A stretch of 32,459 nucleotides of DNA, taken from contig JACRBQ010000073.1 of assembly GCA_016213135.1 (NCBI GenBank), positions 1 through 32,459 on the forward strand, given 5' to 3'. The DNA comes from Chloroflexota bacterium. Its GTDB lineage: Bacteria > Chloroflexota > Anaerolineae > Anaerolineales > VGOW01. The notes below the pieces were generated by a model. That model searched no databases. It was not told where the DNA came from and saw only the letters and a list, made by a program, of their open reading frames with translations. Positions 1-8,273 of this stretch are shown here, piece by piece; the first letter of the stretch is position 1; every line of letters begins with the position of its first letter. The translations under genes and the position numbers were made by a program.

Positions 1-96
1 CGAACGCCGGACTTCCTCAAACAGGCGTTGGATGAGCGCAATCATTTCTTCCTGCGACAATTCGCGCAGGGCGTTCACAGCGGGTTCGGGCAGCAC
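1..96 (-). CDS. possible N-terminal fragment of an unidentified ORF running off the left edge
   Basis: After the stop codon of the truncated methyltransferase (118-120) the same minus-strand frame stays open to the window edge. A GTG at 94-96 is a possible start, although no convincing ribosome binding site precedes it. The visible peptide includes an acidic, helical-looking stretch (LSQEEMIALIQRLFEE) of the kind found near the start of coiled-coil or transposase-type proteins. That resemblance is weak. The opposite strand is also open here for about 42 codons. I do not recognise the product, and it may simply be the unrelated DNA that replaced the end of the methyltransferase gene. Confidence 0.2.
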   Translation of the reverse strand, partial: MLPEPAVNALRELSQEEMIALIQRLFEEVRRS

Positions 97-117
97 GCCA
101 TGTATAACACTCAACTT

Positions 118-816
118 TCAAAAAAGTCGTGAGCAGTTACGAATCCATTTGCATTCTGTGGCAGCCAGACGTTCAGCTAATTCGTGGTGGGAGTCCCAAT
201 CGCGCATGTTATGCGCATAATTGCAGCCGTTACCGGGATACGGTGGGTCAAGATACATGACGGTAGTGGGTCGATCGTAGCGATCAATGCAAGCCTGCCA
301 TTCCAGATTCTCAATGATCACCGTCCGCAGACGGTCATGGATTGGCTTTATGCGCTCGTGCAATGTTTCGAGCGCCCCGATCAAACGATTGCCATGACCG
401 CCATCGGTGATGCTGGTCTGAAAGCGAGGGTAATTCAGTTCGCCGCCCCACCCAGCCATAATGAGGTAGTAAAATCGATGGGCGCGCTGAACATCATTTA
501 GCTGAGCAGGGTCTAAGCCTGCCAGCCGTTGAAATTCGGCGCGGGCAGCCAATTCCCATTCAAATGAAGCAATCAGTTCTTCCGGCTTTTCTCTAACCAC
601 ACGAAAGAAAGTGACCAAATCCTGGTCGAGGTCGTTGAGCACCTCAACTTCGCTCGCGGGCTTGCCGAACAGCACCCATGCCGCCCCGGCGAATGGTTCA
701 ACATAGCAGGTATGAGGCGGCAGCAAATCAATAATGGGCTTGCGCAAGCGCGACTTGCCGCCGACCCATTTGAAGGGGCTGTTGAGCGGTTTATGGTTTG
801 TAGTTTTATTTTTCAT
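118..816 (-). pseudogene. Dam-like (D12 class) DNA adenine methyltransferase, C-terminally truncated
   Basis: The 232-residue reading frame from ATG at 814-816 matches the D12 class of N6-adenine methyltransferases. It has the N-terminal SPFKWVGGK block (about residues 13-21), the AdoMet-binding motif I EPFAGAAW (40-47, normally FxGGG, so slightly off), and the catalytic motif IV DPPY at 190-193, in the alpha-class order. After residue about 225 the sequence departs from the family and stops at 118-120. Relatives continue for roughly 40 more residues with a conserved closing segment, so the protein is probably cut short and may be inactive. It is divergent from the second methyltransferase, with only 32 bases between the two starts. 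A longer start upstream would overlap the neighbouring gene and adds nothing family-like. Base composition is lower in GC than the core genes, consistent with acquisition together with the genes to its right. Confidence 0.7.
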
Positions 817-848
817 ACTTGTGCCTAAATGGCAAGGAGTCAGGCAAG

Positions 849-2087
849 ATGGCAAGAAAAAAGTTATTGGTATCTGAAGCCCGAAAATATCTGGTGACAA
901 CTGTTGCTCAAGCGAAAAGCATCACAGAAGGCTGGCTTTCGGAAATTGATTTGGCAAAGGCGCTCAAACTGGGACTCCCAGAGGTCGATGATCGATATCA
1001 TATCTGGCGTGTACCTTTATGCAATCCGCAAAATGTAAAAGTAGGTGAGGTCGTCATCGACGCTTACACAACTGAGATTCTATACGATAAGACCACAAAA
1101 CCGGAAATGCTGGAGACTCGCCTGCTTCAACGTGGCAATGGAGCCGCAGCTCACAAGCGTAACCCTCCGGTGGAATACACCCTCTCGCCATTACGCAGCA
1201 CCGTCGGATTGGGGAATTGCGTCGATCTTATGGATGAGATGCCTGCTGCTTCTGTGGATCTCATCTTTACCTCTCCCCCTTACTTTAATGCTCGCCCCCA
1301 ATATGGCGAGTATGAAGAATACGAGAAATATCTGCTCGAAATGCGCCAGGTCATACGCAGGGCAAACAAGGTATTGGGCGAAGGCCGCTTTTTTGTGATG
1401 AACACTGCTCCAGTGCTTCTGCGACGAGCGAGCAGGAATGAGTCGTCGAAAAGAATAGCGGTCCCTTTTGACTTGCACCGGATTTTTATAGAAGAAGGCT
1501 TTGATTTTATTGACGACATCATCTGGGTGAAACCTGAAGGGGCTGGCTGGGCAACAGGGCGAGGCCGTCGATTTGCCGCTGATCGAAACCCTCTCCAATA
1601 CAAAGCAGTTCCAGTCACGGAATATGTCCTGGTCTATCGCAAGAAGACAGATTTATTGATCGACTGGCATATTCGTAGTCACCCAGATCGGCAGGCAGTT
1701 GCAGACTCAAAGATAGAGGATGATTACGAGCGCACGAATATCTGGCGCATTCAACCTGCGACGAACTCTAAGCACCCAGCAGCGTTCCCGCTAGAACTTG
1801 CTAAAAAAGTCATCAAATACTACTCTTTCAAAGGCGATGTTGTAATGGACCCATTCGCAGGATCGGGCACGGTCGGTGCGGCTGCGGCAAAGCTCGGACG
1901 GCGGTTTGTGTTGTTGGAGATTTGTTCTGAGTATATTGAAATCATAAAAGATTCAGTTGACGCCTGGCTTGGCAAGGCAGCAGAACAAATCCTGTGGGTG
2001 AATTGCACCCCACCTGAACCGCCTCTTCGTTTATTTGAGGGACGGGAACATTATGAAGTGAAGAAGAGGAGTAAGAAACGTGGATAA
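849..2087 (+). CDS. beta-class DNA methyltransferase of a type II restriction-modification system
   Basis: This 412-residue protein is a site-specific DNA methyltransferase. The catalytic motif IV TSPPY lies at residues 141-145 and comes before the AdoMet-binding motif DPFAGSGT at 334-341. That order defines the beta class, and an SPPY core is typical of N4-cytosine enzymes, although some N6-adenine enzymes share it. About 110 residues precede the catalytic domain and may hold a DNA-contacting region. The start was placed at ATG 849 because AAGGAG at 834-839 sits nine bases upstream. The gene overlaps the probable endonuclease gene by eight bases, the normal arrangement for a paired methylase and nuclease. 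GC content is clearly lower than in the housekeeping genes, which suggests horizontal transfer. Confidence 0.85.
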   Translation: MARKKLLVSEARKYLVTTVAQAKSITEGWLSEIDLAKALKLGLPEVDDRYHIWRVPLCNPQNVKVGEVVIDAYTTEILYDKTTKPEMLETRLLQRGNGAAAHKRNPPVEYTLSPLRSTVGLGNCVDLMDEMPAASVDLIFTSPPYFNARPQYGEYEEYEKYLLEMRQVIRRANKVLGEGRFFVMNTAPVLLRRASRNESSKRIAVPFDLHRIFIEEGFDFIDDIIWVKPEGAGWATGRGRRFAADRNPLQYKAVPVTEYVLVYRKKTDLLIDWHIRSHPDRQAVADSKIEDDYERTNIWRIQPATNSKHPAAFPLELAKKVIKYYSFKGDVVMDPFAGSGTVGAAAAKLGRRFVLLEICSEYIEIIKDSVDAWLGKAAEQILWVNCTPPEPPLRLFEGREHYEVKKRSKKRG

Positions 2088-3231
2088 AATCTCACTCAAT
2101 GAGTTGTTTCCCACCAGCAGCCGAGTTTTGCTTACGGGCGGCGGCAAAGAGTTTATTGAGCGTATTGGCATAGAAGCAGCGAAACGTGTTGTATTGGGCG
2201 TCTTATTGGGCGAAAACATCCGTAAGCAGACTGAACCCCTGACGCGCCGACGAATTGCCCAGATTAGCGGCGCCATGGTGGCGCTGTTTGTCCGCGGGTT
2301 CAGTCAGGCAGAGGACTTTGGCGACCATTTGTCGAACCTTGCTGTTCAACAGTTATCGAAATCTAAAAAGAACGATAAGGCCAGTGTTTGGCTGGCTCGC
2401 TGGGCAGTGGGATTGACCGGTAAATCGGATCAAAATGTCCTACGCAGCGATCCCAAAGAGCGGGACGCATATATTGCCGAGTTCGAGAGCGCGATTCTGG
2501 AATCGGCAGCTCGATGTCGTGCAGATATAGGCGACGTGAAAATGACCCTGGGATTTGTTGAAGACAAAAAGGGCAACAGGGTCGAACTCGATTGGGAAGA
2601 TATAACGCGGCTCACAACAGCCATTGGAAGTCTCACCCTTACCATACGCGGTTCAGATAAATCGACTTATGGGAAGTTATTTGAGCGGCTGATACTTGGC
2701 TCGGTGCTTTCTATATTAGGATTCCAACGGGTCGAACGTAAGACGAATACCAAAACCAGGAAAGTCTTTTGGCTGGCCGACAGTTCGGATACACGAGAGT
2801 GCGATGCAACGCTGCTATATCAACCGGGTAAGCTGGTGCGTTTCGACATAGGCTTCATTGGCCCTGGTAACTCAGAGATCTCTAAAGATAAACTGACTCG
2901 CTATGCGCGCGAAATGGAAATTGGCGGCGCTGCGCATACTTCCCAGACTTTTATTGTCGTGGATCGTTTGCCCAATACCAGTAAAACTCGCAAGGCGGCT
3001 GAGAGAATTGAAGCCGAAATTATTCAAATGAGCATGCAGTATTGGCCCAGAGATTTGGCCAAACGCTTGGAGAAGCGAGTGGGTTATATACATCCTCTCT
3101 CCAAGATGCCGGATGGGAAGATTGAAGATTATTTAAGGTCGAAGTTGGAAACGATTCGAATCCAAGACTTTTTATCAGGCGTCTTGCTGAATGGATTGGA
3201 AAGTGACGACATAGAAGCTGCGGAGGAATAA
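2080..3231 (+). CDS. probable type II restriction endonuclease (CfrBI-like)
   Basis: The gene encodes 383 residues from a GTG at 2080-2082, with AGGAG at 2067-2071 eight bases upstream. It overlaps the end of the methyltransferase gene and is followed three bases later by an unrelated metabolic gene. From memory the protein resembles the CfrBI restriction endonuclease family (CCWWGG cutters, whose partner methylase is an N4-cytosine enzyme). The second half has features expected of a nuclease core, such as TRECDATLLYQPGKLVRFDIGF (split here as an acidic D-A-T segment followed by a V-R-F-D-I strand, about residues 242-263). I cannot confirm the active-site triad. Position next to a cognate-type methylase is the strongest support. 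GC is low like the methylase. An alternative is an accessory DNA-binding protein of the system. Confidence 0.55.
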   Translation: MDKISLNELFPTSSRVLLTGGGKEFIERIGIEAAKRVVLGVLLGENIRKQTEPLTRRRIAQISGAMVALFVRGFSQAEDFGDHLSNLAVQQLSKSKKNDKASVWLARWAVGLTGKSDQNVLRSDPKERDAYIAEFESAILESAARCRADIGDVKMTLGFVEDKKGNRVELDWEDITRLTTAIGSLTLTIRGSDKSTYGKLFERLILGSVLSILGFQRVERKTNTKTRKVFWLADSSDTRECDATLLYQPGKLVRFDIGFIGPGNSEISKDKLTRYAREMEIGGAAHTSQTFIVVDRLPNTSKTRKAAERIEAEIIQMSMQYWPRDLAKRLEKRVGYIHPLSKMPDGKIEDYLRSKLETIRIQDFLSGVLLNGLESDDIEAAEE

Positions 3232-3234
3232 ACC

Positions 3235-4395
3235 ATGTCCTTTTACCACCATCTCGGCCAGTTGCCCCACAAGCGGCACACGCAATTCAAGAAGCCCGAC
3301 GGCTCGCTCTATCGCGAAGAAGTGATGGGGCTGGAGGGCTTCAGCGGCATCCAGTCCATTCTGTATCACTGCCACCTGCCCACGCGCGTGAAATCCGTTG
3401 ACCTGCTGGGCAGCGCGCAAACGCAGTATGCCGACTTCGGCGCGCTGCGCCACCGGCTGTTCCGCACCAAGGACTTTCCGGCGGGCGGCGATGCGGTGGC
3501 GGCCCGGCGCACCCTGCTGGGCAACGCCGACGTGACCCTGAGCCTGAGCCGCCCCACGCAGAGCATGAGCTACACTTATCGCAACGGGCAGGCCTACGAG
3601 GTGTGGTTCGCGCACGAGGGCAGCGGCAAGCTGCGCTCGCAGTTTGGCAATTTGGATTTCGGGCCGGGCGACTACATCGTAATCCCCTACGGCGCCACGT
3701 GGGCCATGGAGGTGTCGGGCGAGTGCCGCTTCCTTGTCATCGAGTCCGCTTCGGAAATCGCGCCGCCCAAACGGTACCGCAATCAGGTAGGGCAACTGCT
3801 CGAGCACGCCCCCTACAGCGAACGCGACATCCGCGTGCCCACGGAACTGGAGACTCACGACGAGGCGGGCGACTTTGAGGTGCGGGTGAAAATCCGCAAC
3901 CAGATCAGCCGCCACATCCTCGCCCACCACCCCTTCGACGTGATCGGCTGGGATGGCTACCTCTATCCGTGGATTTTCAACATCGCCGACTACGAGCCTA
4001 TCACCGGGCGCATCCACCAGCCGCCGCCCGTGCACCAGACTTTTGAGGGGCACAACTTTGTGGTGTGCAGCTTTGTGCCGCGCCTGTTCGACTACCACCC
4101 GCAAGCCATCCCCGCGCCGTACAACCACTCCAACGTGAACTCGGACGAGGTCATCTATTACGCGGACGGCAACTTCATGTCGCGGCGCGGCGTGGACAAG
4201 TATGACTGGACGCTGCACCCCGGCGGCATGCCGCACGGCCCGCAGCCCGGCATGACCGAGGCCTCCATTGGCAAAGAGCGCACCGAGGAGCTGGCGGTGA
4301 TGGTGGACACGTTTCACCCGCTGCAAGTAGCGCTCGAGGCGCTGGAGTTCGAGACAGACGATTACGTGTTCAGTTGGATGTTATCCGGCCAATAG
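3235..4395 (+). CDS. hmgA: homogentisate 1,2-dioxygenase family protein
   Basis: The 386-residue product belongs to the homogentisate dioxygenase cupin family. Those Fe(II) enzymes open the aromatic ring of homogentisate to maleylacetoacetate in tyrosine and phenylalanine breakdown. Visible signatures are the HQPPPVHQTFEGHNFVVCSF block (261-280), YNHSNVNSDEV (296-306) and LHPGGMPHGPQPG (327-339). H298, E305 and H334 are the likely iron ligands by position. The length is shorter than the roughly 430-440 residues of proteobacterial and animal enzymes, so a paralogue with another substrate is possible. No other tyrosine-catabolism gene is nearby. The start ATG 3235 follows the endonuclease stop by three bases, and the only ribosome binding site (GGAGG, around 3222-3226) lies inside the end of that gene. 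High GC separates it sharply from its left neighbours. It converges on and overlaps the HAD gene by 15 bases. Confidence 0.75.
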   Translation: MSFYHHLGQLPHKRHTQFKKPDGSLYREEVMGLEGFSGIQSILYHCHLPTRVKSVDLLGSAQTQYADFGALRHRLFRTKDFPAGGDAVAARRTLLGNADVTLSLSRPTQSMSYTYRNGQAYEVWFAHEGSGKLRSQFGNLDFGPGDYIVIPYGATWAMEVSGECRFLVIESASEIAPPKRYRNQVGQLLEHAPYSERDIRVPTELETHDEAGDFEVRVKIRNQISRHILAHHPFDVIGWDGYLYPWIFNIADYEPITGRIHQPPPVHQTFEGHNFVVCSFVPRLFDYHPQAIPAPYNHSNVNSDEVIYYADGNFMSRRGVDKYDWTLHPGGMPHGPQPGMTEASIGKERTEELAVMVDTFHPLQVALEALEFETDDYVFSWMLSGQ

Positions 4396-5058
4396 CCCCG
4401 CAACGTCCGGCGTCCGCTCGACCACGGCATCCGCCCCTGCCCGCTCCAGTTCGTCGCGCTGCCCGAAGCCGCACAACACGCCCGCCGTTTGCGCCCCGGC
4501 CCGCTTTCCGGCATAAACGTCCACGGTTGTGTCGCCCACCATCACACAATGCTCCGCCGGCAGGCCGAGCGCCCGCGCCGCAAACAGCACGGGCGCCGGG
4601 TGCGGCTTGATTCGCGGCGCAGACAGCGCCGTGACCACCACCCCAAAGTAAGGGCGCAGCTCGAACTGGTCAAGGAAGGCCTCGACCCCGCGCCGGTCGC
4701 GCGAGCTGACCAGCGCCAGCGGATACCGCGCCGAGAGTGTCTGCAACAGCGGGTGAACACCGGCGATGAGCAAAAAACTGGCGGGCGCGCCGTGGCCGCG
4801 CAACCGGTTCAATGAGTCGATCGCCCGCGCTAGCGGCCGGTCAATGTGCAATTGGTCGGGTACGGTCAGCAGATAGTTGAGCGGGGTTTCCACCCGGGTA
4901 AGCCCCCAGCGCAAAAACAGTGTGGGGTCGCGGCGCGGAAAGGCGAAGCCCAGCGGCCGCACCAGCCCCGCCACCCGCGCGATAAACTCGTCGTCGGTGT
5001 CGGCTAACGTGCCGTCCATATCGAAGAGGATGGCGCGGATGCGGGAGGAGTCAAGCAT
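4381..5058 (-). CDS. HAD-family phosphatase (phosphoglycolate phosphatase-like)
   Basis: A 225-residue haloacid dehalogenase superfamily hydrolase. Motif I is FDMDGTLADT near the N terminus (two catalytic Asp), motif II is the LVSSRD segment, motif III is the lysine in RIKPHPAP, and motif IV is VMVGDTTVDVYAGKRAG. The set is complete, so it should be an active Mg-dependent phosphatase of the Gph/PGMB-like subfamily; the substrate cannot be read from sequence. A TTG four codons upstream (5068-5070) would also give an in-frame start, but ATG 5056-5058 is preferred because it begins directly before the conserved core. The first bases upstream are the heptamer repeat patch at 5065-5099, so the repeat would lie in the leader of this gene. 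Its 3' end overlaps hmgA, which is convergent. Confidence 0.85.
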   Translation of the reverse strand: MLDSSRIRAILFDMDGTLADTDDEFIARVAGLVRPLGFAFPRRDPTLFLRWGLTRVETPLNYLLTVPDQLHIDRPLARAIDSLNRLRGHGAPASFLLIAGVHPLLQTLSARYPLALVSSRDRRGVEAFLDQFELRPYFGVVVTALSAPRIKPHPAPVLFAARALGLPAEHCVMVGDTTVDVYAGKRAGAQTAGVLCGFGQRDELERAGADAVVERTPDVAGLLAG

Positions 5059-5064
5059 GGCAGC

Positions 5065-5099
5065 GCTCAATGCACAAGGCTCAAGGCACGATGCTCAAT
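5065..5099. repeat. five degenerate 7-bp tandem units
   Basis: The stretch divides exactly into GCTCAAT, GCACAAG, GCTCAAG, GCACGAT, GCTCAAT. Two alternating variants share the GC-CA core and keep the seven-base register without an indel. It lies in the 73-base gap between two minus-strand genes, just upstream of the HAD start. The same 7-base period recurs with unrelated unit sequences at 18071, 18861, 18903 and 26201. Confidence 0.7.
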
Positions 5100-5131
5100 C
5101 AATTTTGCGCTGAGCACGGCGCATTTGAACT

Positions 5132-6481
5132 CTAATGTCCCGCTGCCTTCTCTATTATCTCCCGCGTGGCGGCGTCGGGCGCAAACACCCATAGCGTCGA
5201 TTGCGAGGCGAAGTAAAGGCAGGTGTCCACCGTGGAAGTGGCCCAGCACAAACTGCCGTTGCCCGTCTGCGCTTTGGCGCCAAAGCGGGCATCGCCGTAA
5301 TTCTTGAATGCGTCCACAAACTCCTCGGTGTCGGCAGACGTGTCCCAGGCGGTTTGCCACACGGCCGCCGTTTGGTTGGCCGACTCGTTGTACGACACGG
5401 TGTAATGGTCGCCGCCCCACCCTGCCGCCGCCGTGGCCGCCTCCTTCTCGCTGATCGACTGCTCCAGTATCAGCGACGTGAACCACTCGCCCATCACGTT
5501 GGAGTCCACTTGTCGCCAGCCCGAGCCGAGAGTATCCGTCAGCACTGTCGTGGCCACAATTTGCGGCGCTTCTCCGGCATCATACTTTTCGGGGTGCAGT
5601 ATCTGCTCAGTGCTCACGGGTGGATTCTTGAATGCCTTATCCACCTCGGCCCAGCCGCCCCGGTCGTATAACCGCTTCACAAACAGATAGCCCTGATTGT
5701 AGGGAAAGTAGAAATCCTTTTGCAAGTAAGCCGGAGCGCGGAAGTATGCCGAATCGGGATCGGCATAGGCGTTGGCGCTGTAGTCGTTCCAATCACTCGG
5801 GGTGAAGTTCGTGTCGCGCCACTGCTCTTCCAGCAATGTGGCCTCGCCCTCAATCAGCGCCTGCGCCCCGGCGGCCCGCTCGGAGTCTTTCTTCCAGCCC
5901 TCGTCGCTCAGGCCCATCGCCTCAATGCCGTAATTCTGATCTTGCAGCGCGTGCTGGAACTCGTGGGCAAAGGTGTTGCGCTCCACCGCGTCCAGCCGCC
6001 CGCGATCGGTGATGATGAACAGCTTGCCCACTTCGTCGTCGTAGAAGCCCAGGATGTCCTCGGAGTACAAATCCACGTAGAAGTCGTACAGTTTGAACGA
6101 CGGGTCCAGCAGGCCAAAGGCGGCGAGGCTCACCGTGTCGTCCCGCGCCTGATCGCGGCTGTAAGTCTTTTCAAATTCCTTGAGGTTGTAATCGCGCAAC
6201 TCCGCCGAGGTCATCAATTGCCGATCCACCGGCCCGGAGGCCGACAGGCCGCGAATGCCGATTACCTGCTGTTCGATTTGATCCATCGCCGCCGTCATTT
6301 CGGCGGAGGTTTGCGTGGCCGCCGGGGTGGGCGTGGGCATAAAGGGCAGGGGGATGCCGCTCTGCTGCGACGACACGCCCAAATAACCCACCACTCCAAC
6401 CGCGGCCAGAACCACCATGCACGCACAGGCCAGCGCCACACACCCGGCCACAATAACAACCACTGTTCTTTGCGACGACAT
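5132..6481 (-). CDS. membrane-anchored putative zinc metallopeptidase (HExxH)
   Basis: The 449-residue protein starts at ATG 6479-6481, with AAGGGAG eight bases upstream. Residues about 8-34 form one hydrophobic anchor, followed by a P/T-rich linker (about 43-58), so the bulk should lie outside the cytoplasmic membrane. HEFQH at 173-177 is a classic zinc-binding HExxH. EGEA at 211-214 supplies a candidate third ligand in gluzincin style, as in thermolysin-type folds. No named peptidase family was recognised. Similar one-helix HEFQHALQ proteins occur in Chloroflexota, which is a recollection and not a search. It is transcribed away from rpsB. Substrate and role (wall protein turnover, secreted protein processing) are unknown. 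Confidence 0.65.
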   Translation of the reverse strand: MSSQRTVVVIVAGCVALACACMVVLAAVGVVGYLGVSSQQSGIPLPFMPTPTPAATQTSAEMTAAMDQIEQQVIGIRGLSASGPVDRQLMTSAELRDYNLKEFEKTYSRDQARDDTVSLAAFGLLDPSFKLYDFYVDLYSEDILGFYDDEVGKLFIITDRGRLDAVERNTFAHEFQHALQDQNYGIEAMGLSDEGWKKDSERAAGAQALIEGEATLLEEQWRDTNFTPSDWNDYSANAYADPDSAYFRAPAYLQKDFYFPYNQGYLFVKRLYDRGGWAEVDKAFKNPPVSTEQILHPEKYDAGEAPQIVATTVLTDTLGSGWRQVDSNVMGEWFTSLILEQSISEKEAATAAAGWGGDHYTVSYNESANQTAAVWQTAWDTSADTEEFVDAFKNYGDARFGAKAQTGNGSLCWATSTVDTCLYFASQSTLWVFAPDAATREIIEKAAGH

Positions 6482-6514
6482 GATCCATGCTCCCTTGGCT
6501 CCGCCCTAATAAAC

Positions 6515-6563
6515 CACCCCTCCCCCTTCGGCTCCGCACATTGCCGGGCACGAGGGAGGGGTG
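6515..6563. repeat. 10-bp inverted repeat upstream of the rpsB promoter
   Basis: CACCCCTCCC at 6515-6524 pairs perfectly with GGGAGGGGTG at 6554-6563 around a 29-base GC-rich loop. It lies between the divergent metallopeptidase and rpsB genes. A very similar C-rich word recurs at about 30338-30350. There is no U-tract, so it is not a typical terminator; a dispersed palindromic repeat is possible. Confidence 0.5.
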
Positions 6564-6596
6564 AAGAACGCGCGCGCCGACATTATAGCCCATCCC

Positions 6597-6625
6597 TTGC
6601 CGCGTCCGTTGCGGTGTGGTATCAT
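6597..6625 (+). promoter_or_regulatory. predicted sigma70-type promoter of rpsB-tsf
   Basis: TTGCCG (6597-6602) and TATCAT (6620-6625) are separated by exactly 17 bases, in the correct orientation about 120 bases before rpsB. The resulting leader is long for a ribosomal protein gene and contains a small CCCG/CGGG hairpin just after the -10. It could host S2-type feedback control; that is inference. Confidence 0.55.
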
Positions 6626-6751
6626 CGCCCCATCCCGTTACGCGGGAAATTTTCACGTCCCCCGGACTTTGCCGGTCGTGCCGTTGTGGCCGACGGCTCC
6701 GGCGAAGAATGAAGGGGGCGGCAGACTAAAACGACAAAAGGAGAATCCTCA

Positions 6752-7666
6752 ATGGCCGTCATTTCAATGAAAGCCCTGCTCGAAACGGGTGTCCACTTTG
6801 GACATCGCACCAAAAAGTGGCACCCCAAGATGAAGCCCTACATCTTCACCGAGCGCAACGGCATTCACATCATCGATCTGCAGCAAACCCTCAACTCGCT
6901 GGACTACGTTTACAGCCTGATCCGCGACACGGCGGGGCGCGGCGGCGCCATTCTGTTCGTGGGCACCAAGCGGCAGGCGCAAGAGGCCGTGGCCCGCGAG
7001 GCCGAACGCTGCAACATGCCCTACGTCACCAACCGCTGGCTGGGCGGCATGATCACCAACTGGCGCACCATCAAAGACCGCATCGGCGAACTCAAGCGGC
7101 TGGAGGCGGCGCGCGACAAGGGTGAATTCGAACTGATCACCAAAAAAGAAGCCCTCATCCTCTCGCGCCAGATTGCGAAACTGCAAGAGCGCCTGGGCGG
7201 CATCCGCGACATGAAGAACGTGCCCGACCTGGTCTTTGTCGTGGATGTGCGCCACGAGCACACCGCCGTCCGCGAAGCTAACATCATGTCGGTGCCGGTC
7301 ATCGCGCTGGTGGATACCAACTGCGACCCGTCCGACGTGGACTACGTGATCCCGGCCAACGACGATGCCATTCGCGCCATCAAACTAATCGTCGGCAAAA
7401 TGGCCGACGCCGTGATTGAAGGCCGCGCGCTGTACAAAGAGACCCACGGCGGCGAATCCGAAAAGGGCGAAGGCGGCCAGTACGCCGAATCGGAAGAAAA
7501 AGACGAAACTCTGCTGGGCGCGGCTACGCTGGCCAAACTGGCGAGCGGCGAGCTGGCGTTTGACGAAGAACCCGCGGCCGCCGCCCCCACCGCCCCTGAC
7601 GCCCCGGCTGCCGCCGACGATGCCGCCGACGCCCCGAGCGCCGCGAGCGCCGGGGAGGAGGTTTAG
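6752..7666 (+). CDS. rpsB: 30S ribosomal protein S2
   Basis: The 304-residue product is ribosomal protein S2, which binds the 30S subunit near the platform and is needed for S1 or mRNA docking. The family core is plain: [20 protein letters not shown] at the start, then [23 protein letters not shown] and the [20 protein letters not shown] segment, ending near residue 225. About 75 residues follow that most S2 proteins lack: a charged segment and an Ala/Pro/Asp-rich acidic tail. Such tails occur in several phyla, including Chloroflexota and Actinobacteria. The start is set by AAAAGGAG just upstream of ATG 6752. tsf follows after three bases, the usual conserved pair. Confidence 0.98.
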   Translation: MAVISMKALLETGVHFGHRTKKWHPKMKPYIFTERNGIHIIDLQQTLNSLDYVYSLIRDTAGRGGAILFVGTKRQAQEAVAREAERCNMPYVTNRWLGGMITNWRTIKDRIGELKRLEAARDKGEFELITKKEALILSRQIAKLQERLGGIRDMKNVPDLVFVVDVRHEHTAVREANIMSVPVIALVDTNCDPSDVDYVIPANDDAIRAIKLIVGKMADAVIEGRALYKETHGGESEKGEGGQYAESEEKDETLLGAATLAKLASGELAFDEEPAAAAPTAPDAPAAADDAADAPSAASAGEEV

Positions 7667-7669
7667 CCC

Positions 7670-8266
7670 ATGGCTGTCTCTGCTGCTGATGTAAAGAAAC
7701 TGCGCGAGACCACCGGCGCGCCCATGCTCGATTGCAAGAACGCGCTGGAGCAACACGGCGGCGATGTTGAAAAAGCCGTCGAGTGGCTGAAAGAAAAAGG
7801 GCTGGCCAAGGCCGCCAAAAAGGCCGAGCGCGCCGCCACAGAGGGCCGGGTGGAAGTGTACGTGCACCTGGGCAACCGTGTGGCCGTGATGGCCGAGATC
7901 AACTGCGAAACCGACTTCGTCGCCAAGACCGAGGCCTTCCAGACCTTTGCCCACGAGGTGGCCCTGCACATCGCCATGGCCAATCCCAAGTATCTGGACG
8001 TGGCCGACATCCCGCCCGCCGAGGTGGAAGCGGCCCAGGCCGGGTTCCGCGATCAGGCGGTGGCCGATGGCAAACCCGCCGCCATTGCCGACAAAGTGGC
8101 CGAGGGCCGCATGGAAAAGTTCTATCAGGAAATGTGCCTGCTGCGCCAGCCCTTCGTCAAAGACGAAGAAAAGACCATCCGCCAATTGCTCACCGATGCC
8201 ATTGCCGCCATCGGCGAAAACATCGTCATCAGGCGATTCATTCGCTACGAATTAGGGAACCAGTGA
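7670..8266 (+). CDS. tsf: elongation factor Ts
   Basis: EF-Ts, the nucleotide exchange factor that reloads EF-Tu with GTP. The N-terminal UBA-like domain (VKKLRETTGAPMLDCKNAL, about 9-27) and the core CETDFVAKTEAFQTFAHEVA are both present. At 198 residues it is the short form (E. coli has about 280), lacking most of the second core repeat and the coiled coil, as in Thermus and many Chloroflexota. It overlaps no gene. Its GGAGG ribosome binding site is within the last codons of rpsB, so translation is probably coupled. A strong intrinsic terminator follows eight bases after the stop, closing the rpsB-tsf unit. Confidence 0.97.
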   Translation: MAVSAADVKKLRETTGAPMLDCKNALEQHGGDVEKAVEWLKEKGLAKAAKKAERAATEGRVEVYVHLGNRVAVMAEINCETDFVAKTEAFQTFAHEVALHIAMANPKYLDVADIPPAEVEAAQAGFRDQAVADGKPAAIADKVAEGRMEKFYQEMCLLRQPFVKDEEKTIRQLLTDAIAAIGENIVIRRFIRYELGNQ

Positions 8267-8273
8267 TCGCCCA

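Noticed and set aside
3175..4326. Long minus-strand open frame (383 codons) opposite the dioxygenase gene
   Set aside because: It is the antisense shadow of a GC-rich gene with clear family motifs; its product is Val/His/Arg-rich low complexity.
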